DNA from: Streptomyces malaysiensis subsp. samsunensis
GTDB taxonomy: Bacteria > Actinomycetota > Actinomycetes > Streptomycetales > Streptomycetaceae
DNA: 64,000 bases
NCBI RefSeq assembly: GCF_024519315.1
Contig: NZ_JANIIC010000001.1
Location: 186,001 to 250,000 of the forward strand
Direction of reading: 5' to 3'
Under the pieces are notes generated by a model that was given only the letters and a program-made list of their open reading frames with translations, made no database searches and was not told the DNA's origin. Both the position numbers and the translations under genes were made by a program. This document shows, one piece after another, positions 1-7,905 of this stretch; position 1 is the first letter of the stretch; every line of letters starts with the position of its first letter.

Positions 1-137
1 GCTGGCGGGTGCGGGACGCGTCCAGGAGGCCCGTCAGGGCGCCCTTACGGAGGCCGCGGCCGCCTTCGCGTCCCCGGTCGCCCCATGGCTGCCGCACGGC
101 TTCTGAGACCTCGGGGTCCGCGACAGCCAGGCAAGGG
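1..137. other. Window edge, no gene recognised
   Basis: This is the stretch downstream of the glycosylase gene on the minus strand. Only short open frames are present and none has convincing codon use plus a ribosome binding site. It contains one copy of the CCTTACGG octamer that recurs in the window. It may be intergenic or the end of a gene outside the window. Confidence 0.4.
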
Positions 138-953
138 TCAGGACAAGGGGCTCTGGCAGTCGGGGCACCAGAAGAGGTTGCGGGCGGCGAGATCGGCGGT
201 GCGGATCTCGCCACCGCAGACATGGCAGGGCTGTCCGGCGCGCCGGTAGACATAGACCTCACCGCCGTGGTCGTCCACGCGCGGCGGGCGGCCCATCGCC
301 TCGGGGATGTGCTCGGGGCGGACGGTGTCGATCCGGTTGTTCCGCACCCCCTCGCGCATCAGCACCACCAGATCGGCCCATATCGCGTCCCATTCGGCGC
401 GGGTCAGCGCACGGCCGGGCCGGTAGGGGTCGATGCCGTGCCGGAAGAGCACCTCGGCGCGGTAGACGTTCCCCACACCGGCGATCACCTTCTGGTCCAT
501 GAGCAGCGCGGCCACGCTGACGCGGCTGCGGGAGATCCGGGCCCAGGCCCGCTCCCCGTCGTCCGCCGGGCGCAGCGGATCGGGGCCCAGCCGGTCGTGG
601 ATCGCCTGCTTCTCGCCATCGGTGATCAGCGCACAGGCGGTCGGGCCGCGCAGATCCGCGTACCCCTCGGGGTTCGCCAGTCGCAGCCGGACGGTGTCGG
701 TGGGCGGCGGGGCGGGGGCCGGGCCGAAGGCGTACGTACCGAAGAGCCCCAGGTGGACATGGACCCACCCGGTGGCCGCGAAGTCCAGGAAGAGGTGCTT
801 GCCGTGCGCCTCGGCGTGGCGCAGCGGCTGACCGTCGATCAGCCCGGCGCCGTCGGCGAACTTCCCCTGGGGGCTAGTGGCCCGGACGGGCCGGCCGCCG
901 AAGGTCTCGACGTGGTCGGCGGCCAGCCGGTGGATGGTGTGCCCTTCGGGCAT
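138..953 (-). CDS. Fpg/Nei-family DNA glycosylase (endonuclease VIII-like)
   Basis: The 271-residue protein begins with MPEGHTIHR. Mature Pro2 is the Schiff-base nucleophile and Glu3 the catalytic acid of the Fpg/Nei family, which excises oxidised bases and nicks abasic sites. The C-terminal 30 residues hold the zinc finger (CHVCGG near residue 241 and CPDC near 264). A helix-two-turn-helix region containing AGVGNVYRAEVLF precedes it. Length is normal. The start codon overlaps the rpiB stop as TGATG, so the two genes are translationally coupled. The family is clear. The subtype (Nei1 or Nei2-like) is inferred from the EGHT rather than ELPE N-terminus. Confidence 0.93.
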   Translation of the reverse strand: MPEGHTIHRLAADHVETFGGRPVRATSPQGKFADGAGLIDGQPLRHAEAHGKHLFLDFAATGWVHVHLGLFGTYAFGPAPAPPPTDTVRLRLANPEGYADLRGPTACALITDGEKQAIHDRLGPDPLRPADDGERAWARISRSRVSVAALLMDQKVIAGVGNVYRAEVLFRHGIDPYRPGRALTRAEWDAIWADLVVLMREGVRNNRIDTVRPEHIPEAMGRPPRVDDHGGEVYVYRRAGQPCHVCGGEIRTADLAARNLFWCPDCQSPLS

Positions 954-1441
954 CAGTCGCCTTGCGGGTGGTGGGCCGGGATGGGCGGCAGCTCGCCGGT
1001 GGTCTCGTAGCCGGTGAGCATCTCGATACGGCGGGTGTGCCGCTCCTCGCCGGAGTACGGGGTGTTCAGGAAGACCTCGACGAACTTGGTCGCCTCGTCC
1101 TGGGTGTGCATCCGGGCGCCCACGCTGATCACATTGGCGTTGTTGTGCTCACGGCCGAGGGACGCGGTCTCCTCGCTCCAGGCCAGCGCCGCGCGCACTC
1201 CCTTGACCTTGTTCGCCGCGATCTGCTCACCATTGCCGGAACCGCCGATGACGATGCCGAGACTCTCCGGGTCGGCGGCGGTCCGCTCCGCGGCACGCAG
1301 GCAGAACGGCGGGTAGTCGTCCTGCGGGTCGTAGATGTGCGGGCCGCAGTCGACGGGCTCATGGCCGGCCGCCTTGAGCCACTCCACGAGGTGGTTCTTG
1401 AATTCGAAACCGGCATGGTCGGAGCCGAGGTACACGCGCAT
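953..1441 (-). CDS. rpiB: Ribose-5-phosphate isomerase B
   Basis: This 162-residue RpiB/LacAB-family enzyme interconverts ribose 5-phosphate and ribulose 5-phosphate in the cytoplasmic pentose phosphate pathway. The N-terminus MRVYLGSDHAGFEFK is the family signature. GSGNGEQIAANKV near residue 90 is the substrate-binding loop, and the internal DCG and HNNANV segments are typical. As in other actinobacterial forms, the catalytic base is expected elsewhere than at the E. coli Cys65 position. It is the promoter-proximal gene of a two-gene unit with the DNA glycosylase. The region 1442-1622 separates it from a divergent permease and should carry both promoters. Confidence 0.95.
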   Translation of the reverse strand: MRVYLGSDHAGFEFKNHLVEWLKAAGHEPVDCGPHIYDPQDDYPPFCLRAAERTAADPESLGIVIGGSGNGEQIAANKVKGVRAALAWSEETASLGREHNNANVISVGARMHTQDEATKFVEVFLNTPYSGEERHTRRIEMLTGYETTGELPPIPAHHPQGD

Positions 1442-1622
1442 GTACCGAGTCTGTCATGGCCGTGTGATCGCCGCCGCCTCGGGTAGGCGTCGCATAAATC
1501 TCTGAAATGCCAAAGAACCTCATGAAAACCTCAAGTAACGATCTGGAATCAAAGGTTCAACTGGCGGACCTCCTGAGATTCACTGGCGTCGCTCGTAACC
1601 CGAGAGCAAAGGAATCGAGCAC
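1442..1622. promoter_or_regulatory. Divergent intergenic region rpiB / amino-acid permease
   Basis: This 181-base gap is clearly more A/T-rich than its surroundings (for example around 1495-1560) and lies between divergent genes. It should contain both promoters. A purine-rich AAAGGAA precedes the permease ATG by about 8 bases. I could not define -35/-10 pairs with confidence. Confidence 0.5.
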
Positions 1623-3107
1623 ATGAGCGCACAATCTGCGACCAAGCCGGAGGGGCAGCAGCCACCCGGCGACCCGGGTTCTCCCGACGGCCTCAAGGCG
1701 GGGCTCAAGAACCGCCATCTCTCGATGATCGCGATCGGCGGGGTGATCGGCGCCGGTCTCTTCGTCGGCTCCAGCGCGGGTATCGCGAAGGCCGGGCCCG
1801 GCATTCTCATCTCGTATGCGCTGGTCGGCCTCATGGTCGTCTTCGTCATGCGGATGCTCGGCGAAATGTCCGCCGCCAATCCCACCTCCGGCTCCTTCTC
1901 GGCCTACGCCGACCGGGCGCTCGGCCGCTGGGCCGGTTTCTCCATCGGCTGGCTGTACTGGTTCTTCTGGGTCGTGGTGCTGGCGGTCGAGGCCACCGCC
2001 GGCGCCAAGATCCTGGAGGGCTGGTGGCCGGCCGTCCCGCAGTGGGGCTGGGCGCTGATCGTGATGGTGGTGCTCACCGCGACCAACCTGGTCTCGGTCG
2101 GCTCCTACGGTGAGTTCGAGTTCTGGTTCGCCGGGATCAAGGTCGTGGCGATCGGCGCGTTCATCGTGATCGGCGGGCTCGCGGTTTTCGGGCTGCTGCC
2201 GCATTCGGACAACGAGGGCGCGGGTCTGGGCCACCTCACCGACAGCGGCGGCTTCCTGCCGAACGGGCCGGGCGCCATCCTCACCGGCATACTGCTGGTG
2301 GTCTTCTCCTTCATGGGCAGCGAGATCGTCACCCTCGCGGCCGGTGAGTCCGCGAACCCGCAGCGGGCCGTCACCAAGGCCACCAACAGCGTGATCTGGC
2401 GTATCGCGGTCTTCTACCTGGGCTCGATCTTCGTCGTGATCACCCTGCTGCCCTGGGACGCCAAGGCGATCGCCGACAAGGGCAGCTATGTCGCGGCGCT
2501 CGACTCGATCGGCATTCCGCACGCCGGCGACATCATGAACGTGATCGTGCTGACCGCGGTGCTCTCGTGTCTGAACTCCGGCCTCTACACCGCCTCACGC
2601 ATGGCCTTCTCGCTCGGCCGGCGCGGTGACGCCCCGGCCGCCTTCGCCCGCACCAACAGCCGCGGCGTCCCGCAAGCCGCGATCCTCGGCTCGGTCGTCT
2701 TCGGCTTCGTCGCGGTCTGGTTCAACTACCAGTGGCCGGACACGGTCTTCACCTTCCTGCTGAACTCCTCGGGTGCGGTCGCGCTCTTCGTATGGCTGGT
2801 GATCTGCTTCAGCCAGCTGCGGATGCGCGGGATGATCCTGCGTGAGAACCCCGAGAAGCTGATCGTCCGGATGTGGCTGTTCCCGTATCTGACCTGGGCG
2901 ACGATCGCGATGATCTCGTTCGTCCTGGTCTATATGCTCACCGACAAGGACGGGCGCGAGCAGGTGATCCTCTCCGCGCTGGTGGCCGTGCTCGTGGTGG
3001 CCCTCGCCCTGGTCCGGGACCGGATCACCGGCGGCCCCCGGCCCGCTGCGGCCACGTCCGCCGATGCCGCCACCGACGCCTCCGCCGAGGAGACGGCGGC
3101 CCGGTAG
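1623..3107 (+). CDS. APC-family amino-acid permease
   Basis: This 494-residue integral membrane transporter of the amino acid-polyamine-organocation superfamily (GABA/aromatic permease branch) probably imports an amino acid by proton symport. A short hydrophilic N-tail leads into LKNRHLSMIAIGGVIGAGLF, the TM1 signature with the helix-breaking GxG. The consensus MRMLGEMSAANPTSGSF follows near residue 78, and about 12 hydrophobic spans are visible. The C-terminus is an Ala/Thr-rich tail. A close paralog lies in inverted orientation at 9155-10582. The substrate cannot be told from sequence. A strong terminator follows at once. Confidence 0.92.
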   Translation: MSAQSATKPEGQQPPGDPGSPDGLKAGLKNRHLSMIAIGGVIGAGLFVGSSAGIAKAGPGILISYALVGLMVVFVMRMLGEMSAANPTSGSFSAYADRALGRWAGFSIGWLYWFFWVVVLAVEATAGAKILEGWWPAVPQWGWALIVMVVLTATNLVSVGSYGEFEFWFAGIKVVAIGAFIVIGGLAVFGLLPHSDNEGAGLGHLTDSGGFLPNGPGAILTGILLVVFSFMGSEIVTLAAGESANPQRAVTKATNSVIWRIAVFYLGSIFVVITLLPWDAKAIADKGSYVAALDSIGIPHAGDIMNVIVLTAVLSCLNSGLYTASRMAFSLGRRGDAPAAFARTNSRGVPQAAILGSVVFGFVAVWFNYQWPDTVFTFLLNSSGAVALFVWLVICFSQLRMRGMILRENPEKLIVRMWLFPYLTWATIAMISFVLVYMLTDKDGREQVILSALVAVLVVALALVRDRITGGPRPAAATSADAATDASAEETAAR

Positions 3108-3131
3108 GAGCGCGCGCTCTGCTGATTCCCC

Positions 3132-3173
3132 GTGCCCCTGGGCGGCGGCCCGTATACCGCCGCCCAGGGGCAC
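3132..3173 (+). terminator. Perfect 17-bp hairpin, bidirectional terminator
   Basis: The arms 3132-3148 (gtgcccctgggcggcgg) and 3157-3173 are exact reverse complements around an 8-base loop. It sits 25 bases past the permease stop and between convergent transcription units, so it probably stops both. There is no long U tract, as is usual in Streptomyces. Confidence 0.85.
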
Positions 3174-3214
3174 AGCAGTGTTCAGGGGTACGCCCAGGGG
3201 CCCTGCGCCCCGGC

Positions 3215-3319
3215 TCAGACGACGCGCGGAAGGATCCGCTCCGCGAAGCGCCGGACCGCGTCCAGCACCCCCATGCCCCGGTGCCCGACGCCGGGCACGA
3301 TGTCGAGGGTGGGCGCGGG
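3215..3319 (-). pseudogene. C-terminal remnant of an alpha/beta-hydrolase
   Basis: In a different frame from the adjoining methyltransferase, about 34 codons with strong Streptomyces codon bias (nearly every third base G or C) read TLDIVPGVGHRGMGVLDAV and on to ERILPRVV, then TGA at 3217-3215. The segment resembles the end of an alpha/beta-hydrolase: GxGH would be the catalytic-His loop, followed by the last helix. No start and no upstream part exist, because the sequence switches directly into the methyltransferase near 3318. I read it as the surviving tail of a resident gene cut by arrival of the RiPP cassette. The family assignment rests on a short stretch. Confidence 0.55.
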
Positions 3320-4199
3320 GGGCCGCGAGCTGGGCGATGAACCGGGCCGTCCAGTCCCCTGTCAGCAGGTTGGGGCCGAGTGTCGTCAGTCGCTCCTCCC
3401 CGCTGCCGAGGTCAGGGAGCAGACCAAGCGGCGGGGGTAGGTGCGGGCGGGCCAGCATGAACGAGATCTGTCCACCGAGAAAGCGGCCGGACGCCGTGCC
3501 GTCGCCGTGAACGGTGAGCCGGGCCAGTTCGGAGGCGTACAACCAGCCGCCCACTGTGGCGAGCACGATTCCGCCGGGCTTGGTCTGGTCGATCCAGTTC
3601 CGGGGCATGGTCAGGGCCCCGCAAGTGGCGATCACCCGGTCGTAGGGAGCGCCGTCCCGGTGCCCCGCCCGACCGTCGCCGACTACCAGCTCCGGCCGGT
3701 AGCCGCAGGCTCCCAGGGGAGCGGCAGCTCGCCCGGACACCTCGCGGTCCACCTCGACCGACACCACCGATCCATCGCCGAGCCGATGGCACAGCAGAGC
3801 GGTCGAGTAGCCGGTACCGGTGCCGATCTCCAGGACGCGGTGTCCGTCCTCGACCCGTAGCTCTTCCAACATCCTCACGACGAGGCTCGGCATCGTGCTG
3901 GACGAGGTGGGGGCCCGCATGATCTCTCCCCGGAGATCTCCGGGAACCACTGTGCCCGCGATCTGAGTGACCAGGGATTCATCGGCGTAGCAGCGTTCCA
4001 GCCACCGCCCGTCCCCGTCCGGAAGCACGGGGCGCCATGCGGTCGGTGAGGTCCCTGGGACCTGCTCGAAAAATCCGCCCCGCAGAAATTCATGACGTGG
4101 GACAGCCTCCACGGCCACCCGCCATGGCGCGGTGCGCAGACAGTCCGCTTCCCTCAGACGCTCGCCGAGCCGCATCCGAAGCCGTTCGTCGTCCCTCAT
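3318..4199 (-). CDS. PIMT-like methyltransferase of an ATP-grasp RiPP system, C-terminally truncated
   Basis: The gene starts at ATG 4199, overlapping the ATP-grasp stop as TGATG. The product resembles protein-L-isoaspartate O-methyltransferases. It has VPRHEFLRGGFF near residue 30, the SAM-binding motif I VLEIGTGTGYSTALL near 140, VEVDREV, then PYDRVIATCGALTMP and PGGIVLATVGG. In graspetide clusters such enzymes methylate a precursor Asp that then closes to an aspartimide (the fuscimiditide precedent). Recognisable homology ends near residue 294 (FIAQLAAP), about 80-100 residues short of the usual length. The DNA then becomes a hydrolase tail in another frame. The frame itself stays open to 2595, antisense to the permease, so a product of up to 534 residues with a junk tail is possible. 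Activity is uncertain. Confidence 0.8.
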
Positions 4200-5146
4200 C
4201 ACGGCTTCCTCTCCAGCAGGTCTGCCATCGCCGCCACCATCGGCAGCCCGGTCTCCGGTTCCAGCCACGCCCACTGGCCGGAGGGATTGCATTCCGGAAA
4301 CCACCATCGCCCGTCCCGGTCCACCGCGAAGTCAAAAGCGCCGAAGACCAGCCCGAAGTGGGTGAGGTAGCCGAACAGCGCCTCGGTGATCCCGTCCGGT
4401 GGCTGGACGACGTCGTAGGTCAATCGGCTGTAGTCGGTACGCCAGTCCAGCAGGTCGGAGCCGATCCGGACGCAGAACACCCGCCTGCCGATCACCGTCA
4501 CCCGGACGTCCGCCACCTTGTCCACGCGTTGCTGGAACAGATGGGCCGTGCCGGCCACACCCCGTTCGATCTCGTCAGCCGCGACATCGGCTACCTTCAC
4601 CGTGCACGACACGCCCCCGACGCGGTACAGCGGTGTGGACAGCGGTTTGTAGATCACCGGAGCATGGCGCCTGATGAACGCCCTAGCCGCGTCCGGGGCA
4701 CTGGTGATCAGCGTTGGCGGGATACGGAAACCGGCCTCGGCGGCGGCAGCGAGGCCGGAAGGCTTGAACTCGGCGTCTCCGATGCGGTGCGGATGGTTGA
4801 CGTAGAAGCAGCCGGGCAAGGCGGCCAGTACGCCACCCAGGCCGTATCGGGCCTGGGTGATGGCGAAGCGTGCCGTCTGGTCGTCCAGATGCGGAAAGGC
4901 GAACCCGGTGGGCCTCCGGTAGTACAAGGAGCGTACGCGGGTGAGATCGGCGGTCCTGGAAGGTGTGGTCGGCGTTCCGGCGATACCGGTCCGTGTGACG
5001 GTGGCCGCGACCGACAGTGTGGAGGGGAAATCTCCGGAGTCGAAGCGCACGACCGGGGTGCCCCTGCCGTGCAGTTCCTCGATCACCAGGTCGGTCGTGG
5101 GGTCGTCCAGATTGGTGACGACCAGTACCGGGCGTGTGTCGATCAC
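4199..5146 (-). CDS. ATP-grasp RiPP maturase (graspetide-type ligase)
   Basis: This 315-residue ATP-grasp protein belongs to the family that forms ester or amide side-chain links in ribosomal peptides (the microviridin/graspetide maturase superfamily, SAV_5884-type). The N-terminal pre-ATP domain begins VLVVTNLDDPTTDLVIEEL. The segment RPTGFAFP near 76, then NHPHRIGDAEFKPSGLAAAA near 115, is typical of this group. APVIYKPLS carries the ATP-binding Lys, and WWFPECNPSGQW near residue 285 is the metal-binding E/N motif. The GTG start overlaps the precursor stop (GTGA), and the stop overlaps the methyltransferase start, giving a tightly coupled operon. Length is normal and no defect is seen. Confidence 0.9.
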   Translation of the reverse strand: MIDTRPVLVVTNLDDPTTDLVIEELHGRGTPVVRFDSGDFPSTLSVAATVTRTGIAGTPTTPSRTADLTRVRSLYYRRPTGFAFPHLDDQTARFAITQARYGLGGVLAALPGCFYVNHPHRIGDAEFKPSGLAAAAEAGFRIPPTLITSAPDAARAFIRRHAPVIYKPLSTPLYRVGGVSCTVKVADVAADEIERGVAGTAHLFQQRVDKVADVRVTVIGRRVFCVRIGSDLLDWRTDYSRLTYDVVQPPDGITEALFGYLTHFGLVFGAFDFAVDRDGRWWFPECNPSGQWAWLEPETGLPMVAAMADLLERKP

Positions 5147-5454
5147 TGGTCGCTGTCGTTCCCGGTGTCCTGGTCACCGCCGCCGGAACCGCCGGGCCCA
5201 GCGCCGTCCGACGGGTTGCCCGTGTTCGTGGCGGGATTGGTGCCCGTACTGGTTCCATGGCCCGGCATCTCCATCGCCTGACCGCGGGCGTTGAAATAGC
5301 GGGTCGTCTGGGTCACCGGATCCAGTTCCGCGCGAGCGTATTCCGGGGCGAAGGCCGGATAGGGGGCCATGCGTCGTAAGCCCCAGGGGACGGGGCTGAT
5401 GGCCCCCGAGGACAAGGGGGTCCCGGCGGGGAGCCGGTCGGAGTGAGCGAACAT
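5143..5454 (-). CDS. RiPP precursor peptide, ATP-grasp target
   Basis: This small protein is 103 residues. The start at ATG 5454 was chosen for its GGAGG ribosome site about 9 bases upstream. The leader carries VPWGLRRMAPYP near residues 22-32 and LDPVTQTTRYFNARGQ near 44-59, conserved features of putative ATP-grasp target peptides in Actinobacteria. The C-terminal core from about residue 63 is low-complexity and split. The first half is rich in hydroxyl donors (T68, S69, T70, T72, T76, T78, S82). The second is rich in acids (D83, D94, D96, D100, D102), as needed for Thr/Ser-to-Asp side-chain esters. Asp83-Gly84 is a plausible aspartimide site. No protease or exporter gene is adjacent. The exact core boundary and linkages are inference. 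Confidence 0.85.
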   Translation of the reverse strand: MFAHSDRLPAGTPLSSGAISPVPWGLRRMAPYPAFAPEYARAELDPVTQTTRYFNARGQAMEMPGHGTSTGTNPATNTGNPSDGAGPGGSGGGDQDTGNDSDQ

Positions 5455-5479
5455 GCGGATGCCTCCTGACGGTGGTGGA

Positions 5480-5908
5480 TCACTTCTCTTCGTGGGGCGC
5501 ACGTAACTCGGCCCAGACGCGTTTCCCCCAGGGCAGCCCGTCCGTGCCCCAACGGGCGCTGATGGCCTCGACTATCGCCAGCCCCCGCCCGTTCTCGTCC
5601 TCCGCGCCCGGCGTCCGACGCACCGGGTACGTGCGGGACTTGTCGATGACGGCTACCCGCACCCAGCGCGGGCCCGGACGGGAGACGGTGACGCGAAGAC
5701 AGTGGCTGCCGCTGTGGGCGACGGCGTTGGCGACCAGTTCGGAGACGATCAGCGCTCCCGCATCGGCGAGATCGGCCAGCCCCGTGCACGCGGCACGCAC
5801 CAGACGCCGGGCCCGTATCGCCGACTCCGCCTCGCACGGCAGCGACTGGCTGTAAGCAGGGCGGCCGGTCGCGGCGGGGCGCGTGTCATTCGAGGGCTGC
5901 ACGGGCAT
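5480..5908 (-). CDS. HATPase_c ATP-binding protein (RsbW/anti-sigma-like)
   Basis: This 142-residue GHKL-type single-domain ATPase is of the kind very common in Streptomyces. ALIVSELVANAVAHS near residue 60 is the N-box with the Mg-binding Asn. VAVIDKS is the G1-like box (Asp), and GAEDENGRGLAIVEAIS near 108 is the G2 region. The start at ATG 5908 has AGGAAGG upstream. Such proteins act as anti-sigma factors or serine kinases, often paired with an adjacent XRE regulator, and one is divergently encoded here. It lies 25 bases upstream of the RiPP precursor on the same strand, so it may be co-transcribed with it. A role in controlling the cassette is inference. Confidence 0.85.
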   Translation of the reverse strand: MPVQPSNDTRPAATGRPAYSQSLPCEAESAIRARRLVRAACTGLADLADAGALIVSELVANAVAHSGSHCLRVTVSRPGPRWVRVAVIDKSRTYPVRRTPGAEDENGRGLAIVEAISARWGTDGLPWGKRVWAELRAPHEEK

Positions 5909-6082
5909 GGTCGGTCCTTCCTGGAGAGCGGAGCATGGAGCGAAGTGCGTCCGCGGACAACCAGGTAACCGAGAGGAGTTCCGTGTGTGCATGCCGTATC
6001 CATAGGTGACCCACAGGCGGAGCCCTGTCGTTTTGACGTTTTTGGGGGCCACATCGGACGATGGATCATCTAACGTTCCGCT
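5909..6082. promoter_or_regulatory. Divergent promoter region, ATPase/RiPP unit versus XRE regulator
   Basis: This 174-base gap between divergent genes contains an A/T-richer patch with a T-run (about 6030-6045). It is the likely site of both promoters and of XRE regulator binding. No clear operator palindrome was found. Confidence 0.45.
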
Positions 6083-7348
6083 ATGCCGCGAACACGCAAT
6101 GATGCGCTCGCCGCCTGGATGGCCGAGCACAAGGTCACCACCAACGAGCTCGCCGAGCGGCTCAATTCCGCGATCGCCGAATTCACAGGCTCGTACGGCA
6201 CATGCACCGAACGGGGCGTCTTCCGCTGGCTTTCGGGTGAAATCGCCTGGCCCCATGCGCGCCAGCGAGTCGCTCTGGAACGGGTCACCGGCCACACGCC
6301 CGTCCAGTTAGAGTTCCAACCGAGGGGCCGCCCAACTGGCCCGATTCCTGCCTCTCCTGAGGAGGATCCCTTGTACCGACGTGCCTTCCTTACGGCTGCG
6401 ACTGCCGCCGGTGCGTCTTTGGCCGCACCCAACGCCGCGTTTCCGCGTCGTTTGGGGTCCGCCGATGTAGACCGTCTGAACGGCAAGCTCGCCGCCTTGG
6501 TGGCCATGGACGACCGCTATGGCGGCACACTGGATCTTGAGCGACACTCAGCCGCCCTCGCCAGGGAAACCTTGAGCCTGCAACAGGGCGGTACCGCCTC
6601 GAGCCGTATCCGATCTGAGCTGTACGCCGTCGCCGCCGCCTTCGCGACCAGCGCCATGTGGGCCGCCATCGATGGCCGCCGCCTGGACGTCGCACAGGAC
6701 CATCTGAACCAGGCCGTGACGCTGTCAGGGCTGGCGGGCGATTCAGCCGTGCAGTTCAGAGTCTGGGGTCACGCCAGCGCGCTCTACTACCAGCTCGGTC
6801 GTCACACCGACGCCATGGCCGCCTCCGAAGCCTCACGTGCCACGGCGATCACCCGTCGGGATCCCTTATTCGCCTCGCTCGCGCTGGCACGTCTTTCGGT
6901 TGACCATGCCGACTCCGGCGATGCGAAGGCGGCCTTACGCACGCTCGACCAGGCGCAGGAAGCGTTCGACCGCGCCGATCAATCCCTCCGCAGGCCGGCG
7001 TGGATGCGCTTCTTCGACCAAGCTGAGCTCGACAACCTGGCCACGTTCGCGTACCTCAGTCTTGGCCAGTGGGCGGAGGCGGAACATCGTGCTCACCGTT
7101 GCCTCACCGGGCTGCGCCCCGATCTGGAGCGCAACCGCGCCCTGACCCGCGCCAATCTCGCCCTCGCGCAGCTTGGTCAGGGCGACATCGAACCGGCGGT
7201 AGCCACCGCCCGAGCTGTCCCTGCGGAAATGGCCCGGCAAGGACGCGTCCGCAAAATTCTGGGCGATTTCGCACACCGGCTGAATGCCATGGCACCAGAC
7301 ACCCGCGAAGCCCACGCTTGGCTCGACCATAGGACGGCGATCGCATGA
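6083..7348 (+). CDS. XRE-type transcriptional regulator with TPR-like C-terminus
   Basis: This 421-residue cytoplasmic regulator has an N-terminal helix-turn-helix (LAAWMAEHKVTTNELAERLN, then ERGVFRWLSGEIAWP) in residues 9-75. A link with RRAFLTAATAAGASLA at about 99-115 looks like a degenerate Tat motif but is internal. Helical tetratricopeptide-like repeats run from about 150 to the end (for example ALYYQLGRHTDAMAASEA and ALAQLGQGDIEPAVATARA). Streptomyces encodes many such regulators, often beside HATPase proteins like the divergent neighbour. It overlaps the next gene by ATGA. Third-position GC is lower than in flanking core genes, which supports acquisition by transfer. The ligand is unknown. 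Confidence 0.85.
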   Translation: MPRTRNDALAAWMAEHKVTTNELAERLNSAIAEFTGSYGTCTERGVFRWLSGEIAWPHARQRVALERVTGHTPVQLEFQPRGRPTGPIPASPEEDPLYRRAFLTAATAAGASLAAPNAAFPRRLGSADVDRLNGKLAALVAMDDRYGGTLDLERHSAALARETLSLQQGGTASSRIRSELYAVAAAFATSAMWAAIDGRRLDVAQDHLNQAVTLSGLAGDSAVQFRVWGHASALYYQLGRHTDAMAASEASRATAITRRDPLFASLALARLSVDHADSGDAKAALRTLDQAQEAFDRADQSLRRPAWMRFFDQAELDNLATFAYLSLGQWAEAEHRAHRCLTGLRPDLERNRALTRANLALAQLGQGDIEPAVATARAVPAEMARQGRVRKILGDFAHRLNAMAPDTREAHAWLDHRTAIA

Positions 7349-7905
7349 CCGATGCCAGCTCCGTCAGTTTCCGCCACGTGACCGACGTGGAGAAGGTGCG
7401 TCAGCTCCTGCTTGATGTTCACGTCGAGGTACGCGGGGACTTCGGCATGTTGGATCGGCCCTTCTATGCCGTCGACCGCTTCGACGAACGCCTGAGCGGC
7501 TATGCCTCCCGTCCCGGCTGGGAAACAGTTGTCGCCGAGGAGGCAGGCGAGCCGGTGGGCTACGTCTTCGCAACACCACTCGGCCCCAGCACCGCGTGGT
7601 GGGAGGACATGGAGCCGCCCCTCCCGAAGGACTACACCCAGGAGACGGGTGACCGGACTCTGGCCCTGAACGAAATCCTCGTCCGAGCCCCCTGGCGGGG
7701 AACCGGCATTGCCCGTCGGCTCCACGAAGAACTGCTTGCCGGACGCGAAGAACAACGCGTCACGCTCCTGGTCAACCCGCAGACTGCGAACGGCCGTCTG
7801 AAGGCCGTCTACGAGTCCTGGAGATACCGCCAGATCGGAACGCAGCAGCCGTTCCCCGACTCTCCGGTGTTCGCCGCCATGATGCGCGACCCGCTCCGCC
7901 CCTGA
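7345..7905 (+). CDS. GNAT-family N-acetyltransferase
   Basis: This 186-residue acetyltransferase has the GNAT fold. LALNEILVRAPWRGTGIARRLHEELL near residues 110-136 contains the acetyl-CoA pyrophosphate loop (R-x-x-G-x-G/A pattern as RGTGIAR). LLVNPQTANGRLKAVYESWRYRQIG forms the C-terminal strands. The ATG overlaps the regulator stop (ATGA), so the two genes are coupled. The acceptor substrate is unknown. It may modify a small molecule or serve as a resistance or tailoring function. No link to the RiPP cassette is shown beyond proximity. Confidence 0.85.
   Translation: MTDASSVSFRHVTDVEKVRQLLLDVHVEVRGDFGMLDRPFYAVDRFDERLSGYASRPGWETVVAEEAGEPVGYVFATPLGPSTAWWEDMEPPLPKDYTQETGDRTLALNEILVRAPWRGTGIARRLHEELLAGREEQRVTLLVNPQTANGRLKAVYESWRYRQIGTQQPFPDSPVFAAMMRDPLRP

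Noticed and set aside
9..1010. 333-codon plus-strand frame opposite the DNA glycosylase
   Set aside because: Antisense artefact of the Nei-type gene, which has clear catalytic and zinc motifs on the minus strand.
2595..3214. In-frame continuation of the methyltransferase
   Set aside because: Composition is that of antisense permease sequence. It has no methyltransferase homology and is mentioned only as a possible junk tail.
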